Part shown: positions 27,865 to 36,094 of the stretch, in pieces
Layout: each line of letters opens with the position of its first letter
How positions within the stretch are numbered: the first letter of the stretch is position 1
Source: Lachnospiraceae bacterium
Lineage (GTDB): Bacteria > Bacillota > Clostridia > Lachnospirales > Lachnospiraceae
Assembly: GCA_021202465.1 (NCBI GenBank)
Contig: JAJQCZ010000048.1
Coordinates: 1-64,000 of the forward strand
Length of the DNA: 64,000 nucleotides
Direction of reading: 5' to 3'
Notes under the pieces: model-generated
What the model saw: the letters and a program-made list of their open reading frames with translations, nothing else
Database searches by the model: none
What the model was told of the DNA's origin: nothing
Made by a program: the position numbers and the translations under genes

Positions 27865-29115
27865 ATGTATAACGACATGATGGACACCATCGGGTTTGTT
27901 TCACAGTATGACCCCGAGGTGGGTGCGGCCATGGAGCAGGAACTGGGCCGCCAGAAGAGGAACATCGAGCTGATTGCCTCGGAGAATCTGGTTTCCCCGG
28001 CTGTCATGGCAGCCATGGGGAGCTGTCTCACCAATAAATATGCCGAGGGCTACCCCGGAAAGCGCTATTACGGCGGCTGCGAATATGTGGATGTGGTGGA
28101 GCGCCTGGCAATTGACCGCGCGAAGAAGCTGTTCGGCGCGGAATATGCCAATGTACAGCCCCACTCCGGCGCCCAGGCCAATCTGGCGGTGTATTCGGCG
28201 CTCATTCAGCCGGGTGACACGGTGATGGGTATGAACCTTGCCGAGGGCGGGCATCTGACCCACGGCGCACCGGTCAATATGAGCGGCAAGCTGTACCATT
28301 TTGTTCCCTACGGCATCACGGCGTCCGGTGTCATTGATTATGACGCTTTCGAGGCGCAGGCCATGGAGGTGAAGCCGAAGCTCATCGTAGCCGGTGCCTC
28401 GGCCTATCCCCGCATTATTGATTTCGAGCGCATCGGTCAGATCGCGAAGAAGGTCGGTGCTCTTTATATGGTAGATATGGCTCATATCGCCGGTCTGGTG
28501 GCGGGCGGCGTGCATCCGTCGCCGGTGCCCTATGCCGATGTCGTGACGACGACCACGCACAAGACGCTGCGGGGACCCCGCGGCGGCCTGATCCTGGCGA
28601 AGGAGGAGTTCGGCCCGGCTCTGAATAAGGCTGTCTTCCCCGGAATGCAGGGCGGTCCTCTGATGCACGTCATCGCGGCCAAGGCTGTGTGTTTCGGTGA
28701 GGCGCTGCGTCCGGAATTTAAAGCTTATGCGGCGCAGGTGGTGAAGAATGCCAAAGCGCTGGCGAACGGACTGACCTCCCGGGGCATCGATCTGGTATCC
28801 GGCGGCACCGATAACCATCTGATGCTGGTGGATCTGCGGAACCTGGAGCTGACCGGTAAGGAGCTGGAGCAGCGTCTGGATTCCGTCTATATCACCGCCA
28901 ATAAGAACGCTGTCCCCAACGATCCGCAGAAGCCCTTCGTGACCAGCGGCGTCCGTCTGGGAACCGCCGCCGTGACAGCCCGCGGCATGATTGAGGAAGA
29001 TATGGAGAAGATCGCGGAGTTCATCGCCCGGGCAGCGAAGGACTATGAGAATTCTGCCGATGCTATTCGTGCCGGCGTGGAGGCGCTCTGCGCGAAATAT
29101 CCGCTGTATAACTAA
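27865..29115 (+). CDS. glyA: Serine hydroxymethyltransferase
   Basis: A 416-residue PLP enzyme that interconverts serine and glycine with tetrahydrofolate. [10 protein letters not shown], the [10 protein letters not shown] segment and [14 protein letters not shown], containing the PLP-binding lysine, are all present. The start at 27865 is preferred to 27844 because AAAGGA is seven bases upstream and the resulting length matches the family. It lies 105 bases after proS and may share its promoter. Confidence 0.96.
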   Translation: MYNDMMDTIGFVSQYDPEVGAAMEQELGRQKRNIELIASENLVSPAVMAAMGSCLTNKYAEGYPGKRYYGGCEYVDVVERLAIDRAKKLFGAEYANVQPHSGAQANLAVYSALIQPGDTVMGMNLAEGGHLTHGAPVNMSGKLYHFVPYGITASGVIDYDAFEAQAMEVKPKLIVAGASAYPRIIDFERIGQIAKKVGALYMVDMAHIAGLVAGGVHPSPVPYADVVTTTTHKTLRGPRGGLILAKEEFGPALNKAVFPGMQGGPLMHVIAAKAVCFGEALRPEFKAYAAQVVKNAKALANGLTSRGIDLVSGGTDNHLMLVDLRNLELTGKELEQRLDSVYITANKNAVPNDPQKPFVTSGVRLGTAAVTARGMIEEDMEKIAEFIARAAKDYENSADAIRAGVEALCAKYPLYN

Positions 29116-29120
29116 AAAAT

Positions 29121-29145
29121 AAACGGCATTTTTGCCTCGTTTTTT
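29121..29145 (+). terminator. Terminator after glyA
   Basis: AAACGGCA and TGCC-TC-GTTTTTT form a short stem with a two-base bulge and a terminal run of six T, starting five bases after the glyA stop. Confidence 0.6.
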
Positions 29146-29158
29146 GCACAAAAAGACC

Positions 29159-29187
29159 TTGACGGGCGTCTCGAACCGTGGTACACT
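29159..29187 (+). promoter_or_regulatory. Promoter of the rpmG-secE-nusG-rplK-rplA cluster
   Basis: TTGACG at 29159-29164, a 17-base spacer and TACACT at 29182-29187 form a strong sigma-70 promoter. Overlapping it, AAAAAGACCTTGA (29150-29162) can pair with TCGAGGTCTTTTTTT (about 29206-29220), so transcripts reading in from glyA could also terminate there. Confidence 0.8.
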
Positions 29188-29277
29188 CATACGGCAAGAC
29201 GAAGATCGAGGTCTTTTTTTTGTGTATCAAAATCAGCTGTGGTAAGAACGAGCCGGCAGCGAGCGGAGGGAAAAAAG

Positions 29278-29427
29278 ATGCGTGTACGAGTCACTTTGGC
29301 CTGCACCGAGTGCAAGCAGAGAAACTACAACATGACCAAAGAGAAGAAGAACCATCCCGAGAGAATGGAGACCAGAAAGTACTGCAGATTCTGCAAGAAA
29401 CACACAGTACACAAGGAAACAAAGTAA
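29278..29427 (+). CDS. rpmG: 50S ribosomal protein L33 (bL33)
   Basis: A 49-residue ribosomal protein with two zinc-binding pairs, CTEC and CRFC, and the invariant lysine-rich tail ending KETK. The ATG at 29278 is chosen over upstream in-frame starts because bL33 begins MRVRVTLAC and a GGAGGG site lies ten bases before. It heads the conserved secE-nusG cluster. Confidence 0.95.
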   Translation: MRVRVTLACTECKQRNYNMTKEKKNHPERMETRKYCRFCKKHTVHKETK

Positions 29428-29454
29428 TCGGATTCTGAGAGAAAGGACATTCCT

Positions 29455-29625
29455 ATGGGAGAAAAGTTTGAGACCCTGAAATCAGAATTCAAGAAGATCA
29501 TCTGGCCGGATCAGAGGACAGTGGTCCGGGAGACGACGGCTGTGGTCGTTACGGGTGTTCTGCTGGGGATTTTCCTGGCAATTCTGGACACTGTGATTAA
29601 GTTCGGGCTGAGCTTTATTCTGTAA
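29455..29625 (+). CDS. secE: Preprotein translocase subunit SecE
   Basis: A 56-residue single-span protein. The amphipathic cytoplasmic helix contains the SecE hallmark FKKIIWPDQRTVVRET, followed by one membrane span (VVVTGVLLGIFLAIL). It is part of SecYEG in the membrane. It lies 27 bases after rpmG with a GAAAGGA site and 21 bases before nusG, the normal order. Confidence 0.95.
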   Translation: MGEKFETLKSEFKKIIWPDQRTVVRETTAVVVTGVLLGIFLAILDTVIKFGLSFIL

Positions 29626-29646
29626 GAGCGGAGGAGGAGAAGACGT

Positions 29647-30162
29647 ATGGCAGATGCTAAATGGTATGTGGTTCATACCTACTCCGGCTACGAGAATAAG
29701 GTAAAGGCGGATCTGGAAAAGACCATTGAGAACCGGAAGCTGCAGGATACGATCCTGGAGGTGGCCGTTCCGCTTCATGATGTGGTGGAGATCAAGAACG
29801 GAGAGAGAAAAGCCTCACAGAAGAAAATGTTCCCCAGTTATGTACTGGTTAATATGGTCATGAATGACGACACCTGGTATGTGGTCCGCAATACCCGCGG
29901 CGTGACCGGTTTTGTCGGACCGGGCAGCAAGCCCGTGCCGTTGGAGCCGGAAGAGATCGCTCATATGGGAATCGGCGGCGAGAGCATTCAGATCGAATTC
30001 GAGGTCGGAGATACCGTCATCGTGACGACCGGTGTCTGGGAAGGAACTGTGGGTCCCATCCGGGAGATCAACGAAGGAAAACAGAGTGTCACGATCGCTG
30101 TGGAGATGTTCGGCCGGGAGACTCCGGTGGAGCTCGGCTTCACAGAGGTTCGGAAGATGTGA
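29647..30162 (+). CDS. nusG: Transcription termination/antitermination protein NusG
   Basis: A 171-residue protein. The N-terminal NGN domain (KWYVVHTYSGYENKVKADL at the start, FPSYVLVNMVM and VRNTRGVTGFVG) binds RNA polymerase. The C-terminal KOW domain begins at about residue 120 (FEVGDTVIVTTGVWEGTVG). A GGAGGAGGAG site precedes the ATG. It is the last gene before the 288-base leader of rplK. Confidence 0.96.
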   Translation: MADAKWYVVHTYSGYENKVKADLEKTIENRKLQDTILEVAVPLHDVVEIKNGERKASQKKMFPSYVLVNMVMNDDTWYVVRNTRGVTGFVGPGSKPVPLEPEEIAHMGIGGESIQIEFEVGDTVIVTTGVWEGTVGPIREINEGKQSVTIAVEMFGRETPVELGFTEVRKM

Positions 30163-30450
30163 TGCACCAGGGTTTCAAAGTCAGGCGGGCAGATGCTCGC
30201 ATCTGTCAGCCTGACCTTGAAACCCGCAAGAAACATGAGCAGGTAGCCCGATAGGGCGGACTGCGAATGGTTCTCGAATCTCGGGATAAGTGAGATAGAA
30301 AATCTGTGATTTTCGTAATCGAACTTATGCAAAGCAGCGCAAAGCGCGAAGAGATTCGGGGCATCAGAGAGAGAGTATGCGTGTGGAAGGGGTATCCGCC
30401 CCGCAAGCACCACCATCAGCGCAAGCTGAAGAAAACAGGAGGAAGCCAAG
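30163..30450 (+). promoter_or_regulatory. Structured leader upstream of rplK
   Basis: This 288-base gene-free region begins with a long imperfect hairpin at 30170-30225. GGGTTTCAA pairs with TTGAAACCC, GTCAGGC with GCCTGAC and CAGATGC with GCATCTG. It has no T-run, so it is not a standard terminator. The remainder, up to the GGAGGAAG site of rplK, is a likely structured leader. In other bacteria L1 represses translation of the L11-L1 mRNA by binding its leader, and this is the obvious place for such a site, but I could not identify the L1-binding motif with confidence. Confidence 0.5.
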
Positions 30451-30876
30451 ATGGCAAAGAAAGTAACAGGCTACATCAAATTACAGATTCCCGCCGGCAA
30501 AGCGACGCCGGCACCGCCCGTAGGTCCTGCCCTGGGACAGCACGGAGTGAATATCGTTCAGTTTACCAAAGAGTTTAACGCGCGGACGGCGGACCAGGGA
30601 GACCTGATCATCCCCGTGGTCATCACCGTTTACGCAGATAGAAGCTTCAGCTTCATCACCAAGACCCCTCCTGCGGCCGTTCTCCTGAAGAAGGCCTGCA
30701 AGATTCAGTCCGGGTCCGGCGTCCCCAACAAGACCAAGGTCGCGACTATTTCGAGAGCCGAGGTGCAGAAGATCGCCGAACTGAAGATGCCTGACCTGAA
30801 TGCTGTCAGCGTTGAGGCCGCCACCAGCATGATCGCCGGTACCGCCAGAAGCATGGGTATCGTCGTAGAGGACTAA
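30451..30876 (+). CDS. rplK: 50S ribosomal protein L11
   Basis: A 141-residue protein that, with 23S rRNA, forms the GTPase-associated stalk base. The proline-rich N-terminal domain ([20 protein letters not shown]) and C-terminal rRNA-binding domain ([18 protein letters not shown]) are standard. It is 15 bases from rplA. Confidence 0.97.
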   Translation: MAKKVTGYIKLQIPAGKATPAPPVGPALGQHGVNIVQFTKEFNARTADQGDLIIPVVITVYADRSFSFITKTPPAAVLLKKACKIQSGSGVPNKTKVATISRAEVQKIAELKMPDLNAVSVEAATSMIAGTARSMGIVVED

Positions 30877-30891
30877 GAGGAGGGTGCCGAG

Positions 30892-31590
30892 ATGAAAAGA
30901 GGAAAGAAATATACTGAGGCTGCCAAGAATGTAGACCGCATGAAGCTGTATGACAGCGCAGATGCCATCGCTCTGGTGAAGAATACTGCGACTGCCAAAT
31001 TTGACGAGACCGTTGAGCTGCATGTCCGCACCGGCTGCGACGGCCGTCATGCCGATCAGCAGATCCGCGGCGCCGTGGTGCTGCCGCACGGAACCGGTAA
31101 GACCGTCCGTGTCCTGGTGTTCGCCAAGGGCGTCAAGGCTGACGAGGCTGCGGCTGCCGGCGCCGATTTCGTGGGCGCTGAGGAGCTGATTCCGCGGATT
31201 CAGAAAGAGGGCTGGCTGGACTTCGACGTGGTCGTCGCTACCCCCGATATGATGGGCGTCGTCGGACGTCTGGGCCGTATCCTGGGACCGAAGGGCCTGA
31301 TGCCCAACCCCAAGGCCGGTACCGTTACCATGGATGTGACCAAGGCTATCCACGATATCAAAGCCGGTAAGATCGAGTATCGTCTCGACAAGACCAACAT
31401 CATCCACGTGCCGATCGGCAAGGTTTCCTTCACTGAGGAGCAGCTCCAGGAGAACCTGGATGCCGTTATGCGCGTGCTTGTGAAGGCAAGACCCTCGGCT
31501 CTGAAGGGAACTTACATGAAGAGCGTCGTCCTGGCCTCCACTATGGGCCCCGGCGTGAAGGTAAGTACAACCAAATATCTGAGCATGTAA
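30892..31590 (+). CDS. rplA: 50S ribosomal protein L1
   Basis: A 232-residue L1 stalk protein, also a translational repressor of its own operon in other bacteria. The start [12 protein letters not shown] and the segment [20 protein letters not shown] are diagnostic. It follows rplK with a GAGGAGGGTG site. A terminator follows, and rplJ-rplL, the usual next genes, are not in the window. Confidence 0.97.
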   Translation: MKRGKKYTEAAKNVDRMKLYDSADAIALVKNTATAKFDETVELHVRTGCDGRHADQQIRGAVVLPHGTGKTVRVLVFAKGVKADEAAAAGADFVGAEELIPRIQKEGWLDFDVVVATPDMMGVVGRLGRILGPKGLMPNPKAGTVTMDVTKAIHDIKAGKIEYRLDKTNIIHVPIGKVSFTEEQLQENLDAVMRVLVKARPSALKGTYMKSVVLASTMGPGVKVSTTKYLSM

Positions 31591-31606
31591 TGTAATGACA
31601 CAAGGG

Positions 31607-31643
31607 ACACTGCAGTCGTCGGATGATGGCTGCAGTGTTTTTT
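31607..31643 (+). terminator. Terminator after rplA
   Basis: ACACTGCAG at 31607-31615 pairs with CTGCAGTGT at 31630-31638 and runs into six T. It closes the ribosomal protein cluster. Confidence 0.85.
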
Positions 31644-31704
31644 ATCTGTCATGCTGTTGATTTCTCACAGAAGAAGGACTTTGTCTTGTATCGTCTGAAA
31701 ACGG

Positions 31705-31733
31705 TTGACATAAAGCGACGGAAGGAATAAAGT
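31705..31733 (+). promoter_or_regulatory. Promoter for the second alpha/beta hydrolase
   Basis: TTGACA at 31705-31710, a 17-base spacer and TAAAGT at 31728-31733 lie about 90 bases before the hydrolase. The leader also contains the segment shared with copy 1 (AAAAAAA, TAAGGAG and AGAAAGAATG). Confidence 0.6.
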
Positions 31734-31824
31734 AAATAACAGGGGCATACATGTTGATTCTGCGGTTGCACATCAACCGGCAGAGTGCACAGGTGAAGAG
31801 AAAAAAACATAAGGAGCAGAAAGA

Positions 31825-32577
31825 ATGACGAAAAAGGTTGAGATCAAGCGTGATGGCCTGACACTGCGGGGTTACATGACGGTTCCGGATACTCAGGAAT
31901 ATGACATGGTGATCCAGTTCCACGGTTTTCAGATGAACTGCGGACATGAAGAGGACTCCTTGATGTACATGATGAGTCAGCATCTGAATTCTCTGGGACT
32001 GGGAACGATCCGCATGGATTTTAACGGTCACGGGGACAGCGACGGGGAAATGCGGGATATGACCGTTCTCAATGAGATCGGCGATGCGAATGCGATCCTG
32101 GAGTATGTGAAAGGTATCCCGCAGGTGCGCAACATCTATGTGCTGGGGCATTCCCAGGGCGGTGTGATCGCCAGCATCCTCGCGGGCTACTATCCGGATG
32201 TGATCGATAAGCTGGTGCTGATGGCGCCGGCCGCGACACTGAAGGATGATGCGCTTAAGGGGACAATTATGGGCCTGACCTATGATCCCCATGCAGTGCC
32301 GGATCAGATCGATGTGCGCGGCGAGGAGATCGGAGGATTTTATTTCCGGACCGGGCAGACGCTTCCGATTTATGAGTGGGCATCGCACTATGAGGGGCCG
32401 GTCTGCATCCTGCACGGCGATGCGGATGCGGTGGTCGACTGCAGCGCGGCGAAGAAATTCGATGCGGGATATAAGAACAGCGAGTTGCACCTGCTTCCGG
32501 GCGGGAACCATTCCTTCACCGAGCAATACCGCGAGGATGGGATGAGAATTGCGGGAGAATTCCTGCTCCGGAACTGA
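31825..32577 (+). CDS. Alpha/beta hydrolase, cinnamoyl esterase-like (copy 2)
   Basis: A 250-residue close paralogue of the protein at 14666-15418, with equal length and no gaps. The same residues are present: serine 110 in GHSQGG, the HGDAD acid region and GGNHSF. Differences are scattered, with the lid (DQIDVRGEEI) more changed than the core. It is followed 48 bases later by an MBL-fold hydrolase, a different context from copy 1, so the two copies may act on related esters in separate pathways. Confidence 0.85.
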   Translation: MTKKVEIKRDGLTLRGYMTVPDTQEYDMVIQFHGFQMNCGHEEDSLMYMMSQHLNSLGLGTIRMDFNGHGDSDGEMRDMTVLNEIGDANAILEYVKGIPQVRNIYVLGHSQGGVIASILAGYYPDVIDKLVLMAPAATLKDDALKGTIMGLTYDPHAVPDQIDVRGEEIGGFYFRTGQTLPIYEWASHYEGPVCILHGDADAVVDCSAAKKFDAGYKNSELHLLPGGNHSFTEQYREDGMRIAGEFLLRN

Positions 32578-32625
32578 CCGGGTCGGATCCTTAAAATCAT
32601 ATACAGGAAAGGAAAGGTAAATCAA

Positions 32626-33486
32626 ATGAGTATTGTACTGGGAGTTGACAATCACGAGACAGAATGTAAACACTGGCTGGCAGCGGATGGTATCTATGCA
32701 ATCCAGTGTCCGGGCTTCCTGCTGGGGCCGGGGCGTCTGCCCGGCTGGGGCTATGTAGTATCCTATCTGGTCCTGGGAGAGGAGAAGGCGCTTCTTCTGG
32801 ATACGGGCTTCGGCGTCTCGGATATGAAGGCTTATGTGGAGAAGCTGACGGATCTGCCGCTGATGGTGGTGAATTCTCATATTCATCCCGATCACTCCGA
32901 CGGAAATGCGCAGTATGACGTGGTCTATGCGGGTGAGCATGAATTCGATCCTGCGGAGGAGTACGGCGTGCTCTTTTACCAGGTCCCCGGACAGATGGAT
33001 GCCTGCGAGGCGGTGAAGGCGGGAGGCAATTACCGCTTTGCGCCTTTGAAGGACGGCGAGGAGATCGACCTGGGGAACAGGGTGCTGCGGGTCGTGGAGA
33101 TTCCCGGCCATACAAAGGGAAGCATTGCCCTTTTCGATGAGAAGACACAGATGCTGCTGGCCGGCGACGCTGTCTTAAAGCGCGTATTCTATGGCGCAGG
33201 CGTGCCCTTAAGCACCTACCGGGCGGCGCTGGTGAAGACAAAGGAGCTCCCCATTCAGGACATCCTCAGTGCGCACTGGCCGGAGCCTCTGGGCGCGGAC
33301 TTCATCGATAAGATGATCGCGCTCATCGATGATTTCGACCCGGAACGGGCTGAGAGCGCCTCCTGGAGCGCCTCGGGCATGGAAGGCCGCGACATGCGGA
33401 TGTTCTGCGTCGGCAATGATTTTGACGATCCGGACTTCGTAGCGCTGAGCTTCTTCATGGATCAGGCGGGGGAAATCATGTGCTGA
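32626..33486 (+). CDS. MBL-fold metallo-hydrolase
   Basis: A 286-residue metallo-beta-lactamase-fold protein. The metal site is SHIHPDHSDG with His85, His87, Asp89 and His90; the third histidine is in EIPGHTKGSI near residue 163 and the bridging aspartate in LLAGDAV near 184. It has no signal peptide. The family covers lactonases, glyoxalase II-like enzymes and others. Pairing with an esterase-like gene suggests successive hydrolysis of one compound, but this is inference. Confidence 0.85.
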   Translation: MSIVLGVDNHETECKHWLAADGIYAIQCPGFLLGPGRLPGWGYVVSYLVLGEEKALLLDTGFGVSDMKAYVEKLTDLPLMVVNSHIHPDHSDGNAQYDVVYAGEHEFDPAEEYGVLFYQVPGQMDACEAVKAGGNYRFAPLKDGEEIDLGNRVLRVVEIPGHTKGSIALFDEKTQMLLAGDAVLKRVFYGAGVPLSTYRAALVKTKELPIQDILSAHWPEPLGADFIDKMIALIDDFDPERAESASWSASGMEGRDMRMFCVGNDFDDPDFVALSFFMDQAGEIMC

Positions 33487-33542
33487 TTTGAGGGAGTGTA
33501 TCAGCGCGGGGCAATCCGTGTATGAGCATAAGATAAAAACAA

Positions 33543-33578
33543 TAAGGCCGCGGGAGGATTGTCCTTCCCGCGGCCTTA
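33543..33578. terminator. Bidirectional terminator between the MBL hydrolase and the glycosylase
   Basis: TAAGGCCGCGGGA at 33543-33555 pairs with TCCCGCGGCCTTA at 33566-33578. The right arm includes the TAA stop codon of the minus-strand glycosylase gene. Confidence 0.8.
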
Positions 33579-34073
33579 CGTTATTTCCCGCCTCCATACT
33601 TCCGTCAGCCGCTCCAGCGACCAGGCCGCGTTGGCGGGGCTGGTGGAGGGGAGCTTCGCGGCGGGAAGGCCGGTGACGGACAGGCAGTATTTATCGTAGA
33701 GCCGACCGGTGGTGCCGCCGTTGGTGCAGATCTGACGGATGGGCGCGTGCTCGGTAATCTGTCGCAGGTCGGCGGGGATGACATTTTTGATGCTGCTGTC
33801 GCTGGAGCCGATGATGTCGCAGCTCTCGATGACATCCCAGATGGCGATGCCGTGTGTGAGGAGCATGATCTTTTTCTCCTCGATGGAAGCGGGAACCGGG
33901 ACATTTAGCACGGCGGCCAGTACTTTCCAGAAGCGGTTCTGCGGGTGGTGATAGTAAAAGCCGCCCTCGCGCGATTTGACGGAAGGGAAGCTGCCCAGGA
34001 TCAGGATGCGGGAGCGGGCGTCAAAGACTGGCGCGAAGGGCTGAGTGATGTGCTGGTAGTTTTGCTGTTTCAT
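33576..34073 (-). CDS. DNA-deoxyinosine glycosylase (uracil-DNA glycosylase superfamily)
   Basis: A 165-residue protein of the mismatch-specific branch of the uracil-DNA glycosylase superfamily. The active-site loop is ILGSFPSVKSREGGFYYHHP near residue 30, and the second motif, with the conserved asparagine and glycines, is ICTNGGTTGRLY near 115. Such enzymes remove hypoxanthine, and sometimes uracil, from DNA. Its start has a GAGGAAG site. It is divergent from dinD, which also relates to DNA damage. Confidence 0.8.
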   Translation of the reverse strand: MKQQNYQHITQPFAPVFDARSRILILGSFPSVKSREGGFYYHHPQNRFWKVLAAVLNVPVPASIEEKKIMLLTHGIAIWDVIESCDIIGSSDSSIKNVIPADLRQITEHAPIRQICTNGGTTGRLYDKYCLSVTGLPAAKLPSTSPANAAWSLERLTEVWRREIT

Positions 34074-34422
34074 TCTTTTTCTTCCTCGTATTCATTGGAG
34101 AATTGGAGAGCAGAGAGCAAAAGGCAAGTTTACTGATAGGACGCCGATATAGTCTATTGTAAATACCGCTCGCTTCAAAGTCAATGTGTGTTATCATCAA
34201 ATTGCCTGAAACGAGACGAAGTGAAATACGATGAAAAGATGGTTTGGGATATTAACTCGATACAAATGTGTTTTATTGACAGACATAGAAAAAATAGTGG
34301 AAATTTCAAGGCAGATATGATATAATTTTACCATTATTTTGGCAAACCGACGGAAAAGCTTGTTTGAATTATATTGTCAAAATCAGTAAGATAATTTTGA
34401 TGTAAGATAGGGGAGGAAGAAA
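34074..34422. promoter_or_regulatory. AT-rich upstream region of dinD
   Basis: No gene was found. A plus-strand promoter is TGGAAA at 34298-34303, a 17-base spacer and TATAAT at 34321-34326. TTGACA at about 34276-34281 has no matching -10. I looked for a Bacillus-type CGAAC-N4-GTTCG LexA box and saw none. The region is conspicuously more AT-rich than its neighbours. Confidence 0.5.
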
Positions 34423-35316
34423 ATGGATAAATCCAGAGAACAGTCAACAGATATTTTAGAACAGGTTCTTTCTGATACCTTAACAGAGGACGAAAAGAAT
34501 AGTTACACAGAAACTCTTTTTGACTCTATCCGCCATATTAATGAGTACGGTATAGAATTTTGGTATGCTCGGGAATTACAGGAGGCTCTTGGATATAAAC
34601 AGTGGCGAAGATTTGAAAGTGTTATTTCCAAGGCGAAAGATGCTTGCGAGAATAGTGGGAACATCGTTGATGACCATTTTGCCAACATTGGCAAAATGGT
34701 TGATCTCGGCTCAGGAGCAGAGCGTGAAATACTTGATTTTCAGTTATCGCGTTACGCTTGTTATCTTATTGTTCAAAATGGCGATTCTCGTAAGAGAGTT
34801 ATTGCACTTGGGCAGACATATTTCGCCATTAAGACACAGCAACAAGAATTGATCGAAAATTTTGAAAGCCTGAGTGAAGATAAAAAGCGTCTCGCAATTC
34901 GTAATGAAATGAAAGTTCACAATAAGTCGCTTGCAGAGGCTGCAAATATGGCAGGAATCACGGAACCTCGCGATTATGCTATTTTTCAAAATAAAGGTTA
35001 TCAAGGGTTATACGGCGGACTTGGACGTAAGGATATCCATGTGAGGAAGGGACTGAAAAAGAGTCAGGATATTCTCGATTATATGGGCAGTACGGAACTT
35101 GCAGCAAATCTATTTCGGGCGACACAGACAGATGAAAAATTGCGAAAAGATCATGTTATTGGGAAAGAAGCTGCAAATCAGACGCATTATGAAGTTGGTT
35201 GCAAAGTAAGGCAAACGATTAAAGACCTTGGAGGAACGATGCCTGAGGATTTACCAACTCCAGAAAAGGGTATAAAGCAGATTGAACGTGAACAAAAAAA
35301 AATAGCAAAGCATTGA
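34423..35316 (+). CDS. dinD: DNA damage-inducible protein D family
   Basis: A 297-residue member of the DinD family. Family blocks are WYARELQEALGYKQWRRFESVI (N-terminal BRO/KilA-like segment), LSRYACYLIVQNGD and DYAIFQNKGYQGLYGGLG. DinD binds single-stranded DNA and inhibits RecA strand exchange in Escherichia coli. The gene is strongly AT-rich with A-ending codons, unlike both flanks, which suggests arrival by horizontal transfer as a single-gene unit with its own promoter. A GGGGAGGAAG site precedes the ATG. Confidence 0.88.
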   Translation: MDKSREQSTDILEQVLSDTLTEDEKNSYTETLFDSIRHINEYGIEFWYARELQEALGYKQWRRFESVISKAKDACENSGNIVDDHFANIGKMVDLGSGAEREILDFQLSRYACYLIVQNGDSRKRVIALGQTYFAIKTQQQELIENFESLSEDKKRLAIRNEMKVHNKSLAEAANMAGITEPRDYAIFQNKGYQGLYGGLGRKDIHVRKGLKKSQDILDYMGSTELAANLFRATQTDEKLRKDHVIGKEAANQTHYEVGCKVRQTIKDLGGTMPEDLPTPEKGIKQIEREQKKIAKH

Positions 35317-35370
35317 TAATGATGGTTGGAACAGTTGGAACGCTGGTCGGAGTGTTCGGCTGTTTTCATT

Positions 35371-35399
35371 TTGACACTTATCCTTCTATATGGTACAAT
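35371..35399 (+). promoter_or_regulatory. Promoter for the guanylate kinase-like gene and probably holB onward
   Basis: TTGACA at 35371-35376, a 17-base spacer and TACAAT at 35394-35399 form a near-consensus promoter. Transcription from here would cover the closely spaced genes to about 39941. Confidence 0.8.
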
Positions 35400-35444
35400 A
35401 ATATGAATTCTGTTCAGAGAAACGGACGGATGAGGGAGAGTCCC

Positions 35445-36041
35445 ATGGGAAAGATTTATTATCTGTTTGGAAAAAGCGCCTCGGGGAAGGACAGCCTCTA
35501 CCGGGAGCTCATACGGGACCCCTCTCTGGGGCTGACACCGGTGGTTCTGTATACGACCCGCCCGATGCGGCGCGGGGAGAGGGACGGGGTGGATTACCAT
35601 TTCGTCACCGATAAGGAGATGCAGACCTATGTCCGGGAAGGCCGGATCATCGAGATGCGGACCTATGAGACCGTACAGGGATTGTGGACCTACGCAATGG
35701 TGGATGACGGGAACTGGGATGCGGAAGAGGATTACCTGGCGGAGGGGGTGCTGGCCTCCTACTGCAGTACGCGGGAGTATTTTGGTGCGGCGCGGGTCGT
35801 TCCTCTCTACATTGAGGTGGAGGACGGCGAACGGCTGCAGCGGGCTCTGGATCGGGAACGGAGGCAGCCGGTTCCTCAGTACAGTGAAATGTGTCGAAGA
35901 TTTCTGGCGGACCAGGCGGATTTCTCGCCGGAAAAGCTGCAGGAGGCGGGGATCGGCCATGCGTACTGCAATGGCGAGCTGGCTGCCTGTGTGCGGGAAC
36001 TGAAGACGGTCATCCTGGCAGGCCGGAAATGTGCGGAATGA
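35445..36041 (+). CDS. Guanylate kinase-like protein
   Basis: A 198-residue P-loop kinase. The phosphate-binding loop is FGKSASGKDS near residue 8, and the guanylate-kinase nucleotide-monophosphate segment is YTTRPMRRGERDGVDYHFV near 40-57. The remaining region is shorter and less conserved than in canonical Gmk, so nucleotide specificity is uncertain. The ATG at 35445 is chosen because GAGGGAGAG is just upstream and the P-loop is then N-terminal as usual. It stands 53 bases before holB, where Bacillus has tmk and two small genes. Confidence 0.75.
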   Translation: MGKIYYLFGKSASGKDSLYRELIRDPSLGLTPVVLYTTRPMRRGERDGVDYHFVTDKEMQTYVREGRIIEMRTYETVQGLWTYAMVDDGNWDAEEDYLAEGVLASYCSTREYFGAARVVPLYIEVEDGERLQRALDRERRQPVPQYSEMCRRFLADQADFSPEKLQEAGIGHAYCNGELAACVRELKTVILAGRKCAE

Positions 36042-36094
36042 TGAACGATCGTGAACGGTAAAAATAACATGACGGGCGCTCCGGGAGGCAGGAA

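Noticed and set aside
26179-29190. Long minus-strand frames opposite proS and glyA
   Set aside because: Both are shadows of highly conserved genes, and their products are composition-biased without motifs.
31642-33111. A 489-codon minus-strand open frame
   Set aside because: It is antisense to the second alpha/beta hydrolase and the MBL hydrolase. A similar shadow occurs opposite copy 1 (14462-15523) because the two coding sequences are duplicates.
34141-34422. SOS (LexA) box before dinD
   Set aside because: No CGAAC-N4-GTTCG-like site was found. Clostridial LexA motifs vary, so this does not exclude SOS control.
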